Assembly: GCF_009372235.1 (NCBI RefSeq)
Contig: NZ_SULL01000006.1
Coordinates: 1 to 64,000 of the forward strand
Length of the DNA: 64,000 bases
Source of the DNA: Dickeya oryzae
GTDB taxonomy: Bacteria > Pseudomonadota > Gammaproteobacteria > Enterobacterales > Enterobacteriaceae
Reading direction: 5' to 3'
Both the position numbers and the translations under genes were made by a program. Positions 25,348-35,355 of the stretch are shown piece by piece (position 1 is the first letter of the stretch; the number at the start of each line of letters is the position of its first letter). The notes under the pieces are model-generated. The model worked only from the letters and a program-made list of their open reading frames with translations, had not been told where the DNA came from and made no database searches.

Positions 25348-25770
25348 TCACTCTTCTTTATTTACACAGTCCAGGCTTTTGCATTTATGCGGCCCGTTTT
25401 CCAAACGGGCCAGTACACTCATCGCCCCTTCACGCAGAATGTGCCCAATTAACCGGCTACGTTCTTCTGCCGACAGTTGATGATAAATTTGAATCCAGGT
25501 GTATTCCTGAGCACCGTTCAATGCCGCCGAGACATAATCGGGCGAGGTTTCACGCATCAGCGACGTCCCCATCAACGTCGCGCTCATCAATGTTGCTTTG
25601 ACTTCTTCCGGTAAGCTCCAGATAGCGTATTCAACACCTTTACCCTGAACGCCTTTGCGACGTCGTCTTTCCCAGCCATGATCCTTGGCTTTTTTATTCA
25701 GCCCCTGACGCGATTTCGGCAATCCTGCCACGCCCAATAATTCATTCGTCGTAAACCATGTTTTTTCCAT
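25348..25770 (-). CDS. Mu repressor/MuA-type winged-helix DNA-binding protein (paralogue 1)
   Basis: A 140-aa protein whose first 60 residues belong to the phage Mu-type HTH family found at the N-terminus of MuA transposase and the Mu c repressor: WFTTNELLGVAGLPKSRQGL, then GWERRRRKGVQGKGVEY and SLP. Residues 90-122 (WIQIYHQLSAEERSRLIGHILREG) resemble the short helical region near the middle of Mu c. There is no transposase catalytic domain. An AGGGAGA ribosome-binding site precedes the ATG. It is a close paralogue of the gene at 26006 and lies tail-to-tail with ispB, one base apart. Function is inferred to be DNA binding and repression; the target is unknown. Confidence 0.85.
   Translation of the reverse strand: MEKTWFTTNELLGVAGLPKSRQGLNKKAKDHGWERRRRKGVQGKGVEYAIWSLPEEVKATLMSATLMGTSLMRETSPDYVSAALNGAQEYTWIQIYHQLSAEERSRLIGHILREGAMSVLARLENGPHKCKSLDCVNKEE
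25391..25411. other. Perfect hairpin downstream of ispB, inside the Mu-repressor-like gene
   Basis: GGCCCGTTT and AAACGGGCC form a 9-bp stem with a 3-nt loop. It sits 45 bases past the ispB stop and within the 3' coding part of the opposite gene. No U-tract follows on either strand. It could stabilise the ispB mRNA end or act as a weak terminator. Confidence 0.4.
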
Positions 25771-25838
25771 CCTAATCTCTCCCTTTCATCTCATTCCTGA
25801 TACGAATACATAACCAGGCGACTAAAAACCTGATTACG

Positions 25839-25852
25839 TTTCCATATAATAG
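25839..25852 (+). promoter_or_regulatory. Operator-like TTTCCAWATAATRG element upstream of paralogue 1
   Basis: TTTCCATATAATAG matches 12 of 14 bases of TTTCCAAATAATGG at 26483-26496 in the other repressor's promoter region. On the minus strand it overlaps a possible TATTAT -10 box for the gene ending at 25770. It is inferred to be a repressor-binding site. Confidence 0.4.
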
Positions 25853-25963
25853 ACTAATTTTATTCAAATCACTAACGCAATAGCGTTAAAGGCGGGAGTA
25901 GTGGTGTCGGTGAAAGTTCCACTAAAAGAAATAAGCTGGAGAAACCGCAGGGAAATAAGAGAA

Positions 25964-25998
25964 AGCCATTCCACAATAGAGAGCAAATGGGAATGGCT
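25964..25998 (-). terminator. Possible weak terminator after paralogue 2
   Basis: AGCCATTCC (25964-25972) pairs with GGAATGGCT (25990-25998) across a 17-nt loop just past the stop of the 26006 gene. On the minus strand it is followed by TTCTCTTATTT. This is a weak candidate. Confidence 0.35.
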
Positions 25999-26005
25999 GA
26001 GAGAT

Positions 26006-26392
26006 TTAATCAGAAAAATCTTTTATCAAAGTTGCGCTTAACGTATTAGCCAGACCTAACTGCTTCAACGTAGAAGACACCCCTTCGCGCATGATATGCG
26101 CCACCAATTTTTCCCGTTCAGGGACCGACAACTGGTGGTAAATTTGAATCCAGACTGACAGCATGTCTGATGGTTTTGCCGCATATTCACCTGACGTTTC
26201 CTGCAGTAGCAGCGTTTGCTGAACAGACTGAGGTAAGCTATGGATAGAATATTCTACCCCACGTCCTTGTACACCTTTACGGCGACGCTTTTCCCAACCA
26301 TCTTCTCGGGCTCGCTTATTCAATCCTTGCCGTGATTTAGGGAGTCCGCCAATACCAACCAATTCGCTGGTCGCAAACCACTCTTTTTTCAT
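26006..26392 (-). CDS. Mu repressor/MuA-type winged-helix DNA-binding protein (paralogue 2)
   Basis: A 128-aa protein (from the ATG giving MKKEWFATSEL) closely similar to the 25348 gene: GLPKSRQGLNKRAREDGWEK, RRRKGVQGRGVEY, then WIQIYHQLS and HIMREG. As in paralogue 1, a Mu-type winged-helix domain is followed by a short helical region and there is no transposase catalytic domain. The start is uncertain: the ATG has AAGGA only one base upstream, while an in-frame GTG at 26419 has AGG at normal distance and adds nine residues. It is transcribed away from sfsB across a 188-base region full of repeated TTTGGAAAT elements, the geometry of the Mu c-ner switch. Confidence 0.85.
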   Translation of the reverse strand: MKKEWFATSELVGIGGLPKSRQGLNKRAREDGWEKRRRKGVQGRGVEYSIHSLPQSVQQTLLLQETSGEYAAKPSDMLSVWIQIYHQLSVPEREKLVAHIMREGVSSTLKQLGLANTLSATLIKDFSD

Positions 26393-26437
26393 GTCCTTTT
26401 CATCCCGATAGTGATACACGTTACCTATTCAGATCCA

Positions 26438-26496
26438 TTTGGAAATTAATTTGGAAATATTAAGGAAATTGGTGCTATATTATTTCCAAATAATGG
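26438..26496. promoter_or_regulatory. Cluster of operator-like repeats between the Mu-type repressor and sfsB
   Basis: TTTGGAAAT occurs at 26438-26446 and 26450-26458, 12 bases apart. Its reverse complement ATTTCCAAA lies at 26482-26490 inside the near-perfect palindrome ATTATTTCCAAATAAT (26479-26494), and a partial GGAAATTGG lies at 26464-26472. The cluster overlaps a candidate sfsB promoter (TTGGAA 26451-26456, TATATT 26476-26481). It is inferred to bind the repressors and/or the Ner-like SfsB. Confidence 0.55.
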
Positions 26497-26580
26497 CTTG
26501 AGGTCAGCAAAACCATTAACCATTAGCTGTTAGTTATACCATTAATACGCTGTCGTCTTAATAGCAATAAGGGAAGGATT

Positions 26581-26862
26581 ATGAATTCAAGGAAAAATGA
26601 CTGGCATCCAGCCGATATTATCGCAGCATTGAGAAAGAAAGGGACAACACTTGCTGCAGTATCGCGCGGTGCCGGCTTGAGCTCTTCCACACTGGCTAAT
26701 GCCCTATCCCGTCCATGGCCAAAGGGTGAATGGTTAATAGCCGATGCGCTGGGGATTCATCCGTCGGAAATATGGCCCAGCCGCTATTACGATCCACAAA
26801 CGCAAGAATTACTCGACCGCAAAAAACTGATCCGTCCTCCATCCGATTCACAACCCGAATAA
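26581..26862 (+). CDS. sfsB: Ner-like transcriptional regulator SfsB (Nlp)
   Basis: A 93-aa helix-turn-helix protein of the Mu Ner family, close to E. coli SfsB/Nlp (DWHPADIIAALRKKGTT, LSSSTLANALSRPWPKGE, IWPSRYYDPQTQE). In E. coli the protein affects maltose-gene expression. It has a good ribosome-binding site (AAGGGAAGGATT before ATG). In E. coli sfsB follows ispB directly and precedes murA; here two Mu-repressor-like genes lie between ispB and sfsB, and mdh replaces murA downstream. Confidence 0.93.
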   Translation: MNSRKNDWHPADIIAALRKKGTTLAAVSRGAGLSSSTLANALSRPWPKGEWLIADALGIHPSEIWPSRYYDPQTQELLDRKKLIRPPSDSQPE

Positions 26863-26878
26863 TGCTGCCAAAAAGAGG

Positions 26879-26904
26879 AAGGCCGGAGAATACACTCCGG
26901 CCTT
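26879..26904. terminator. Bidirectional terminator between sfsB and mdh
   Basis: AAGGCCGGAG and CTCCGGCCTT form a perfect 10-bp stem with a 6-nt loop between the convergent genes. U-tracts are short on both sides. Confidence 0.65.
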
Positions 26905-26934
26905 ATCAGCAACACAGGTAATCACAACTCGTGA

Positions 26935-28837
<1,903 letters not shown>

Positions 28838-28890
28838 TTTTCCGCCGCCCCGCGATCTGTTCGGGGCGACAAGACGATATCAGCAACGCA

Positions 28891-29904
28891 TCACAAGGCC
28901 GGCAACTCAGCCAACGGCCAGCGTGGCCGAACAGTAATGCCAAGCTCCCCGGTAACGCCCTGAGCGAACCTTACTGCGCCCGCATACGCAATCATCGCGC
29001 CGTTATCGGTACAAAATTCAGGACGCGCATAGAACACCTCACCACCACGTTTAGCCATGATCTCTGCCAGACGTTGGCGCAATGTCCGATTAGCGCTTAC
29101 GCCGCCCGCCATCACCAGCCGACTGAACCTGGTCTCGTCAAGCGCACGCCGACACTTGATGGCCAGCGTATCAACGACGGCATCTTCGAATGCTCGTGCG
29201 ATATCGGCTTGTGTCTGCGGATCGTTGCCATTCTCACGGATGGTATTGGCGGCAAAGGTCTTCAATCCCGAGAAACTGAAATCCAGGCCGGGACGATCCG
29301 TCATGGGCCGGGGGAAGACAAAACGACCGGGGTGCCCGTTTTGCGCCATTTTTGACAGCAACGGTCCCCCCGGGTAATCCAGCCCCAAGAGTTTGGCGGT
29401 TTTATCGAACGCTTCACCCGCCGCATCATCAATGGATTCGCCCAGCAAACGGTATTCGCCAATACCGGTCACGCTGATCAACTGAGTATGCCCACCAGAG
29501 ACCAACAGTGCGACAAACGGAAACGCCGGAGGGTTATCTTCCAGCATGGGAGCCAGCAGATGCCCTTCCATGTGATGAACCGGTATGGCGGGCACATTCC
29601 AGGCAAACGCCAGCGAACGTCCCACTGTCGCCCCCACCAGTAGCGCACCGACCAGACCTGGGCCTGCGGTGTATGCAATGGCATCGATATCACCCTGCTG
29701 TAGCCCTGCTTCTTTTAACGCCGCCTGAATCAATGGCACGGTCTTGCGAACATGGTCGCGGGACGCCAGTTCAGGTACCACGCCACCATAGTCGGCATGC
29801 AGTTTTACCTGGCTATAAAGCTGATTTGCCAGCAGCCCGGCCTGCGTGTCATAAATCGCGACTCCGGTTTCATCGCAGGATGTTTCAATACCCAATACGT
29901 GCAT
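28891..29904 (-). CDS. tsaD: tRNA threonylcarbamoyladenosine transferase TsaD
   Basis: Transfers threonylcarbamoyl from TC-AMP to A37 of ANN-reading tRNAs, with TsaB and TsaE. The 337 aa carry the ASKHA fold and the metal-binding histidines in HHMEGH. The start giving [14 protein letters not shown] is preferred to a GTG four codons upstream. It is divergent from rpsU. In E. coli it is also next to rpsU but not to argR. Confidence 0.97.
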   Translation of the reverse strand: MHVLGIETSCDETGVAIYDTQAGLLANQLYSQVKLHADYGGVVPELASRDHVRKTVPLIQAALKEAGLQQGDIDAIAYTAGPGLVGALLVGATVGRSLAFAWNVPAIPVHHMEGHLLAPMLEDNPPAFPFVALLVSGGHTQLISVTGIGEYRLLGESIDDAAGEAFDKTAKLLGLDYPGGPLLSKMAQNGHPGRFVFPRPMTDRPGLDFSFSGLKTFAANTIRENGNDPQTQADIARAFEDAVVDTLAIKCRRALDETRFSRLVMAGGVSANRTLRQRLAEIMAKRGGEVFYARPEFCTDNGAMIAYAGAVRFAQGVTGELGITVRPRWPLAELPAL

Positions 29905-30036
29905 TGCTGTTTTCACTCTCGGTTACATTTTTACCGCGACCAACCTGGCCGCTTGATTCAGGCGGCGCATAGTCTATCATAAGCCCGCCCACAGACACGT
30001 ACCCCCGCATCGCGCGTTTTATGATCGCTGATGGAC

Positions 30037-30066
30037 TTTACAAACGCGCCACAGTTGCAGTAGAAT
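30037..30066 (+). promoter_or_regulatory. Predicted sigma-70 promoter of rpsU-dnaG-rpoD
   Basis: TTTACA (30037-30042) and TAGAAT (30061-30066) are 18 bases apart, 68 bases upstream of the rpsU ATG. This is where the macromolecular-synthesis operon promoter is expected. Confidence 0.55.
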
Positions 30067-30121
30067 TCCGCACCATTTTGAAAAGGCTGGCACAAGGCCA
30101 GCAACAAACCGAATTTACTGA

Positions 30122-30349
<228 letters not shown>

Positions 30350-30411
30350 TTTTTAGGAGGGTTATCCTCCACCGCGTGATTAATCCGCAGACTTAGCAGT
30401 TGCATACGAAG

Positions 30412-30442
30412 GCCGTGCATTTCCGAAAGGAATGCGCGGCTT
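30412..30442 (+). terminator. Internal terminator between rpsU and dnaG
   Basis: GCCGTGCATT (30412-30421) pairs with AATGCGCGGC (30431-30440) around a GAAA-containing loop, followed by TTATTGT. It corresponds to the internal T1 terminator of the E. coli operon, which keeps primase levels low relative to S21. Confidence 0.65.
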
Positions 30443-30477
30443 ATTGTCGTTTATAAACGTATATAGATAAGGGGCTT

Positions 30478-32232
30478 ATGGCTGGACGTATTCCCCGCGT
30501 ATTTATTAATGACCTGCTAGCCCGTACCGACATCGTCGACCTGATCGATGCGCGCGTTAAACTGAAAAAGCAGGGCAAGAATTACCACGCGTGTTGCCCG
30601 TTCCACCACGAGAAAACCCCGTCATTCACCGTAAACGGTGATAAGCAGTTCTACCATTGCTTTGGCTGCGGTGCCCACGGCAACGCCATTGATTTCCTGA
30701 TGAATTACGATCGTCTGGAATTTGTTGAAAGCATTGAAGAACTGGCTGCAATGCACGGTCTGGATGTCCCTTACGAAGCAGGCACCGGTCCGACCCAGCT
30801 CGAACGCCATCAACGGCAAAGTTTATACGAGCTGATGGAACAATTAAGCGCATTTTACCAACATACTCTGAACCAACCCGCCGGTACGCCCGCCAGAGAG
30901 TATCTGGCCAGACGAGGCTTGAGCGATGATGTCATCCGTCAGTTCGCCATCGGATGTACGCTTCCAGGGTGGGATAACGCGTTAAAGCGTTTCGGGCGCA
31001 ACAGCGACGATAAAACGACGCTGACTGATGCCGGTATGTTGGTGACTAACGAGAATGGTCGTACTTATGATCGTTTTCGCGATCGGGTGATGTTCCCTAT
31101 CCGTGATAAACGCGGGCGGGTCATTGCGTTCGGTGGTCGGGTCATGGGTGACGGCACCCCAAAGTACCTGAACTCGCCGGAAACCGAGATTTTTCATAAA
31201 GGTAGACAGCTGTACGGCCTGTACGAAGCACAACAGAAAAACCCGGAATTGAAACGGTTGTTGGTGGTCGAAGGCTATATGGATGTGGTTGCGCTGGCAC
31301 AGTTTGGCATCGATTACGCAGTCGCCTCACTGGGAACCTCGACAACAGCGGATCATATTCAGTTGCTGTTCCGCGCTACCGATCAGGTGGTGTGTTGTTA
31401 CGATGGCGACCGTGCTGGACGCGACGCTGCCTGGCGAGCGCTGGAAACCGCGCTACCCTATCTGGATGACGGCAGGCAATTGCGTTTTATGTTCCTGCCA
31501 GATGGCGAGGACCCGGATACGCTGGTGCGCCAGGAAGGGAAAGCCGCGTTTGAGCAGCGTATTGAACAGGCGATGCCACTGTCATCATTTTTGTTCGATT
31601 TGCTGCTACAACAGGTCGACATGAGCACCCCAGACGGGCGAGCCAAGCTGAGTACGCTGGCATTACCCCTTATTGGTCAAGTGCCGGGTGAAACGTTACG
31701 CTTATACTTACGTCAACAGCTCGGTCATAAGTTGGGGCTGCTGGATGACAGCCAGTTAGACCGCTTGTTACCGAAGACAGCGGAACAAACATCGTCTTAC
31801 CAGCCTCCACGGCTAAAAGTCACAACTATGCGTATACTGATAGGACTTTTAGTACAAAACCCGAGGCTGTCCGCCGAGGTGCCGACACTGGCACTGGATG
31901 GCGTGGAAGAAAGTAAAGTGGCAGGGCTGGAGCTATTTTTAGATCTGGTAAAAGCCTGCAATGAAAGCCCAGGCATGAACATGGGGCTGCTGCTGGAGAA
32001 ATATCGCGAAAGTAAATATCGCAAGCAGCTTGAAACCCTCGCCGCCTGGGACCATATGATTGAAGACGACGAGCTCGAAGAGAAATTCCGGGTCAGCCTG
32101 GCCGAGCTCTACGACCAGTTGCTTCAGCAACGGATGGATACGCTTATTGCCCGCGAGAGAACACACGGGCTGAGCATGAATGAGCGCAAAGAGTTGTGGT
32201 CTCTGCAACTGGCGCTGACACGAAAAAACTGA
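30478..32232 (+). CDS. dnaG: DNA primase
   Basis: Makes RNA primers for replication at the fork with DnaB. The 584 aa start with a CHC2 zinc ribbon (Cys40, His43, Cys61, Cys64). A TOPRIM catalytic core (VVEGYMDVVAL; CYDGDRAGRDAA) follows, and then a C-terminal DnaB-interacting helical domain. Length is near E. coli DnaG (581 aa). The 3' end contains the heat-shock promoter of rpoD. Confidence 0.98.
   Translation: MAGRIPRVFINDLLARTDIVDLIDARVKLKKQGKNYHACCPFHHEKTPSFTVNGDKQFYHCFGCGAHGNAIDFLMNYDRLEFVESIEELAAMHGLDVPYEAGTGPTQLERHQRQSLYELMEQLSAFYQHTLNQPAGTPAREYLARRGLSDDVIRQFAIGCTLPGWDNALKRFGRNSDDKTTLTDAGMLVTNENGRTYDRFRDRVMFPIRDKRGRVIAFGGRVMGDGTPKYLNSPETEIFHKGRQLYGLYEAQQKNPELKRLLVVEGYMDVVALAQFGIDYAVASLGTSTTADHIQLLFRATDQVVCCYDGDRAGRDAAWRALETALPYLDDGRQLRFMFLPDGEDPDTLVRQEGKAAFEQRIEQAMPLSSFLFDLLLQQVDMSTPDGRAKLSTLALPLIGQVPGETLRLYLRQQLGHKLGLLDDSQLDRLLPKTAEQTSSYQPPRLKVTTMRILIGLLVQNPRLSAEVPTLALDGVEESKVAGLELFLDLVKACNESPGMNMGLLLEKYRESKYRKQLETLAAWDHMIEDDELEEKFRVSLAELYDQLLQQRMDTLIARERTHGLSMNERKELWSLQLALTRKN
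32029..32057 (+). promoter_or_regulatory. Candidate sigma-32 promoter of rpoD inside dnaG
   Basis: CTTGAAA (32029-32035) and GACCATAT (32050-32057) are 14 bases apart. The arrangement and surrounding bases (CTGGGACCATAT) parallel the Phs heat-shock promoter that lies in the same place in E. coli dnaG. Confidence 0.65.
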
Positions 32233-32388
32233 TTTCCTGCGGCTTAACTGCCGATAAATAGTAGGGTTGATCCCTACAGCGTGCCGCTACAGGGGCTGCG
32301 GCGATAAGAAAAATTCCCCTAATGCTATTGTTAGCGATTTACGCTGACCGACACCAACCCCAATATTCTGAAGTGTGGATACCGTCTT

Positions 32389-34224
32389 ATGGAGCAAAAC
32401 CCGCAGTCACAGCTCAAGCTACTTGTCACCCGTGGTAAGGAGCAAGGCTACCTGACCTATGCCGAGGTCAATGACCATCTGCCGGAAGATATCATCGACT
32501 CCGATCAGATCGAAGACATCATCCAGATGATTAACGACATGGGCATCCAGGTGATGGAAGAAGCACCGGATGCCGATGATCTCATGCTGGCTGAGAATAC
32601 CGCCGACGAAGACGCTGCGGAAGCCGCAGCACAGGTATTGTCCAGCGTCGAATCCGAGATTGGCCGCACGACCGATCCCGTTCGCATGTACATGCGTGAA
32701 ATGGGCACCGTTGAACTGCTGACCCGCGAAGGGGAAATCGATATCGCGAAGCGAATCGAAGACGGGATCAATCAGGTTCAGTGCTCTGTTGCCGAGTATC
32801 CAGAAGCGATCACCTATCTGTTGGAACAGTACGATCGCGTTGAAGCCGGAGAAAGCCGCCTGTCCGATCTGATAACCGGCTTTGTCGATCCGAATGCCGA
32901 AGAAGATTTGGCACCGAACGCCGCACCTGAAAACGCCGAACTGGCTGATGACGGTATCGACGACGACGACGACGAAAACGAAGAAGACGAAGACGATTCC
33001 GACGATGACAACAGCATCGACCCGGAGCTGGCGCGTCAGAAATTCACCGAACTGCGCGATCAGTACGAAGCGACCCGCCTCAGCATCAAGGCGCATGGCC
33101 GCAGCCATCCGTCGGCTATTGAAGAAATCAACAAACTGTCTGAGGTGTTCAAGCAGTTCCGTCTGGTGCCAAAACAGTTCGACCTGCTGGTAAATAACAT
33201 GCGTTCCATGATGGATCGCGTGCGTGCTCAGGAACGCCAGATCATGAAGCTGTGCGTTGAGCTGTGCAAAATGCCGAAGAAAAACTTTGTCACGCTGTTT
33301 ACCGGCAACGAAACCAACAGCAAGTGGTTCGAAGCCGCACTGTCCATGGGCAAACCCTGGTGTGAAAAACTGCGCGACGTTGAAGACGACGTACATCGCA
33401 GCCTGCAAAAACTGCAACAGATCGAAGAAGAAACCGGCCTGACTATCGAGCAGGTAAAAGACATCAACCGTCGCATGTCCATCGGCGAAGCCAAGGCGCG
33501 TCGCGCCAAGAAAGAGATGGTGGAAGCGAACCTGCGTCTGGTTATCTCGATAGCCAAGAAATACACCAACCGTGGTTTGCAGTTCCTCGACCTGATTCAG
33601 GAAGGCAACATCGGCCTGATGAAAGCGGTAGACAAGTTTGAATACCGCCGTGGCTATAAGTTCTCCACCTACGCCACCTGGTGGATCCGTCAGGCGATCA
33701 CCCGTTCTATCGCGGATCAGGCGCGCACCATCCGTATCCCGGTGCATATGATTGAGACCATCAACAAACTCAACCGTATTTCGCGCCAGATGTTGCAGGA
33801 AATGGGTCGCGAGCCGACGCCGGAAGAACTGGCCGAGCGGATGCTGATGCCGGAAGACAAGATCCGCAAGGTACTGAAGATCGCCAAAGAGCCTATCTCG
33901 ATGGAAACCCCGATCGGTGATGATGAAGATTCGCATCTGGGCGATTTCATCGAAGATACCACGCTGGAGCTGCCGCTGGACTCCGCCACCTCGGAAAGTC
34001 TGCGTTCTGCCACCCATGACGTACTGGCTGGCCTGACCGCACGTGAAGCCAAAGTGCTGCGCATGCGTTTTGGTATCGACATGAATACCGACCACACGCT
34101 GGAAGAAGTCGGTAAACAGTTCGACGTAACCCGCGAACGTATCCGTCAGATTGAAGCCAAAGCGTTGCGTAAATTGCGCCACCCGAGCCGTTCTGAAGTA
34201 CTGCGTAGCTTCCTGGACGACTAA
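32389..34224 (+). CDS. rpoD: RNA polymerase sigma factor RpoD (sigma-70)
   Basis: Housekeeping sigma factor of 611 aa. Region 1.1 covers residues 1-80. A strongly acidic stretch (about 185-210, runs of D and E) lies in the non-conserved region. Region 2 ([15 protein letters not shown]) contacts the -10, and region 4.2 ([20 protein letters not shown]) contacts the -35. Last gene of the rpsU-dnaG-rpoD operon. Confidence 0.98.
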   Translation: MEQNPQSQLKLLVTRGKEQGYLTYAEVNDHLPEDIIDSDQIEDIIQMINDMGIQVMEEAPDADDLMLAENTADEDAAEAAAQVLSSVESEIGRTTDPVRMYMREMGTVELLTREGEIDIAKRIEDGINQVQCSVAEYPEAITYLLEQYDRVEAGESRLSDLITGFVDPNAEEDLAPNAAPENAELADDGIDDDDDENEEDEDDSDDDNSIDPELARQKFTELRDQYEATRLSIKAHGRSHPSAIEEINKLSEVFKQFRLVPKQFDLLVNNMRSMMDRVRAQERQIMKLCVELCKMPKKNFVTLFTGNETNSKWFEAALSMGKPWCEKLRDVEDDVHRSLQKLQQIEEETGLTIEQVKDINRRMSIGEAKARRAKKEMVEANLRLVISIAKKYTNRGLQFLDLIQEGNIGLMKAVDKFEYRRGYKFSTYATWWIRQAITRSIADQARTIRIPVHMIETINKLNRISRQMLQEMGREPTPEELAERMLMPEDKIRKVLKIAKEPISMETPIGDDEDSHLGDFIEDTTLELPLDSATSESLRSATHDVLAGLTAREAKVLRMRFGIDMNTDHTLEEVGKQFDVTRERIRQIEAKALRKLRHPSRSEVLRSFLDD

Positions 34225-34250
34225 GAAAACAGGTTTTACTCCTTATCACA

Positions 34251-34276
34251 CCCCCGGTTTCGACCGGGGGGTTTTT
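34251..34276 (+). terminator. Terminator of rpoD
   Basis: CCCCCGGT and ACCGGGGG enclose a TTCG tetraloop and are followed by GTTTTT. It closes the macromolecular-synthesis operon. Confidence 0.93.
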
Positions 34277-34462
34277 ATTTAGGCCTCAATAGTCTCACCC
34301 TGCCAGTCTGCCGTGCAGAAACGATCCGCCTCACCCAGCCAATGTACTCATACCCTGCCCCACCAAAGGGTGTATGAATCCCTAAGAATAACAATCCACT
34401 GTAGAGTGAATACAAAACGACCATATGGTCACCGCACTATAGACCCGACTAGCCGGATTACC

Positions 34463-34468
34463 TATAAT
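34463..34468 (+). promoter_or_regulatory. Predicted -10 box of tRNA-Ile2
   Basis: A perfect TATAAT lies 12 bases before the mature 5' end of the tRNA. No good -35 hexamer is visible at 16-18 bases; a GC-rich discriminator follows. Confidence 0.45.
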
Positions 34469-34480
34469 CAACACCCGCAT

Positions 34481-34556
34481 GGCCCCTTAGCTCAGTGGTT
34501 AGAGCAGGCGACTCATAATCGCTTGGTCGTTGGTTCAAACCCAACAGGGGCCACCA
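34481..34556 (+). tRNA. ileX: tRNA-Ile2 (CAT anticodon, lysidine-modified)
   Basis: A 76-nt tRNA with encoded CCA. The anticodon loop reads ACTCATAAT, and the body GGCCCCTTAGCTCAGTGGTT matches E. coli ileX rather than a methionine tRNA. After TilS converts C34 to lysidine it reads AUA. It lies downstream of rpoD. Confidence 0.9.
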
Positions 34557-34582
34557 AATTTTAGATTTAAAATCATATAATT

Positions 34583-34609
34583 AAGCCACCTCTTAGCGGT
34601 GGCTTTTTT
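34583..34609 (+). terminator. Terminator of ileX
   Basis: AAGCCACC and GGTGGCTT form an 8-bp stem with a 7-nt loop, followed by TTTT. Confidence 0.85.
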
Positions 34610-34771
34610 GCTATTCAGGGGCAAGTGTCCCTTTTTTGTCTCTCAACACGGGCGATAAACCTCTCAGACCACCATATGAATTCTACAGTCGCCTCACTAC
34701 CGCGGCTTCCTTCCTCGCCTGATTAAAATCGGTTATAACCTATACACCCTGCGCAGACTAACGGTTTCATC

Positions 34772-35302
34772 ATGGAGCTTTATACCGAGCGGTTGTACCT
34801 TCGTCCTGTTTCCCCATCCGATGTGGATTGTCTGTTCCGTATCTATGGCGATCCTGCAACTAACCGGTTTAACCCTGCGGGTCCTTATCCTGATATTGAA
34901 TATACCCGTACCGTGCTGGCTCGCTGGCTTAGCCACTGGGACGAGCAAGGGTTTGGAAACGTAGCCATTGCGCTGCGTGATGACCCGCTGACGGTTATTG
35001 GGTTCGGAGGATTAAGCATCAAAACTTTCGCTGACATCACTATCAACAATCTTGGTTATCGTTTAGCGACACAAGCATGGGGAAAAGGGCTGGCAACAGA
35101 GTTTGCTCGCCGTATTCTGCGTTACGGATTTGATGATATCGATGTCAGCGAAATTTCAGCCGTGGTCAGGGTAGATCACAAGGACTCACAAAATGTCCTG
35201 AACAAAACTGGCATGAGGTATGTCGGAACACTACATGATGTCGACAGTGGACCGCCCAGCCTACTGTTTACACTGACTCAGGATGAATGGCGCAAACGCT
35301 GA
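34772..35302 (+). CDS. GNAT-family N-acetyltransferase
   Basis: A 176-aa acetyltransferase of the RimJ/RimL type (Acetyltransf_3). The N-terminus ERLYLRPVSPSDVDCLFRIY and the acetyl-CoA loop GYRLATQAWGKGLATEFARR are typical. The acceptor substrate cannot be told from sequence; protein N-termini or small amines are both possible. Single gene in the first part of the accessory stretch after ileX. Confidence 0.85.
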   Translation: MELYTERLYLRPVSPSDVDCLFRIYGDPATNRFNPAGPYPDIEYTRTVLARWLSHWDEQGFGNVAIALRDDPLTVIGFGGLSIKTFADITINNLGYRLATQAWGKGLATEFARRILRYGFDDIDVSEISAVVRVDHKDSQNVLNKTGMRYVGTLHDVDSGPPSLLFTLTQDEWRKR

Positions 35303-35355
35303 TATTTTTCACCTGTAGCATTTGCGCCATCACCGCTCACGCGATTCTGGTTGGA

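Noticed and set aside
25348-26419. The two Mu-type proteins as truncated transposases
   Set aside because: Both are similar in length and share a C-terminal region like the Mu repressor; no remnant of the MuA catalytic domain lies beside them, so they look like intact repressors rather than broken transposases.
32419-34182. 587-codon minus-strand open frame opposite rpoD
   Set aside because: Long only because GC-rich codon use in rpoD leaves few stops on the other strand; no domain is recognisable.
34481-34556. ileX as an integration site for a genomic island
   Set aside because: No integrase gene and no second copy of the tRNA 3' end were seen in the following 16 kb.
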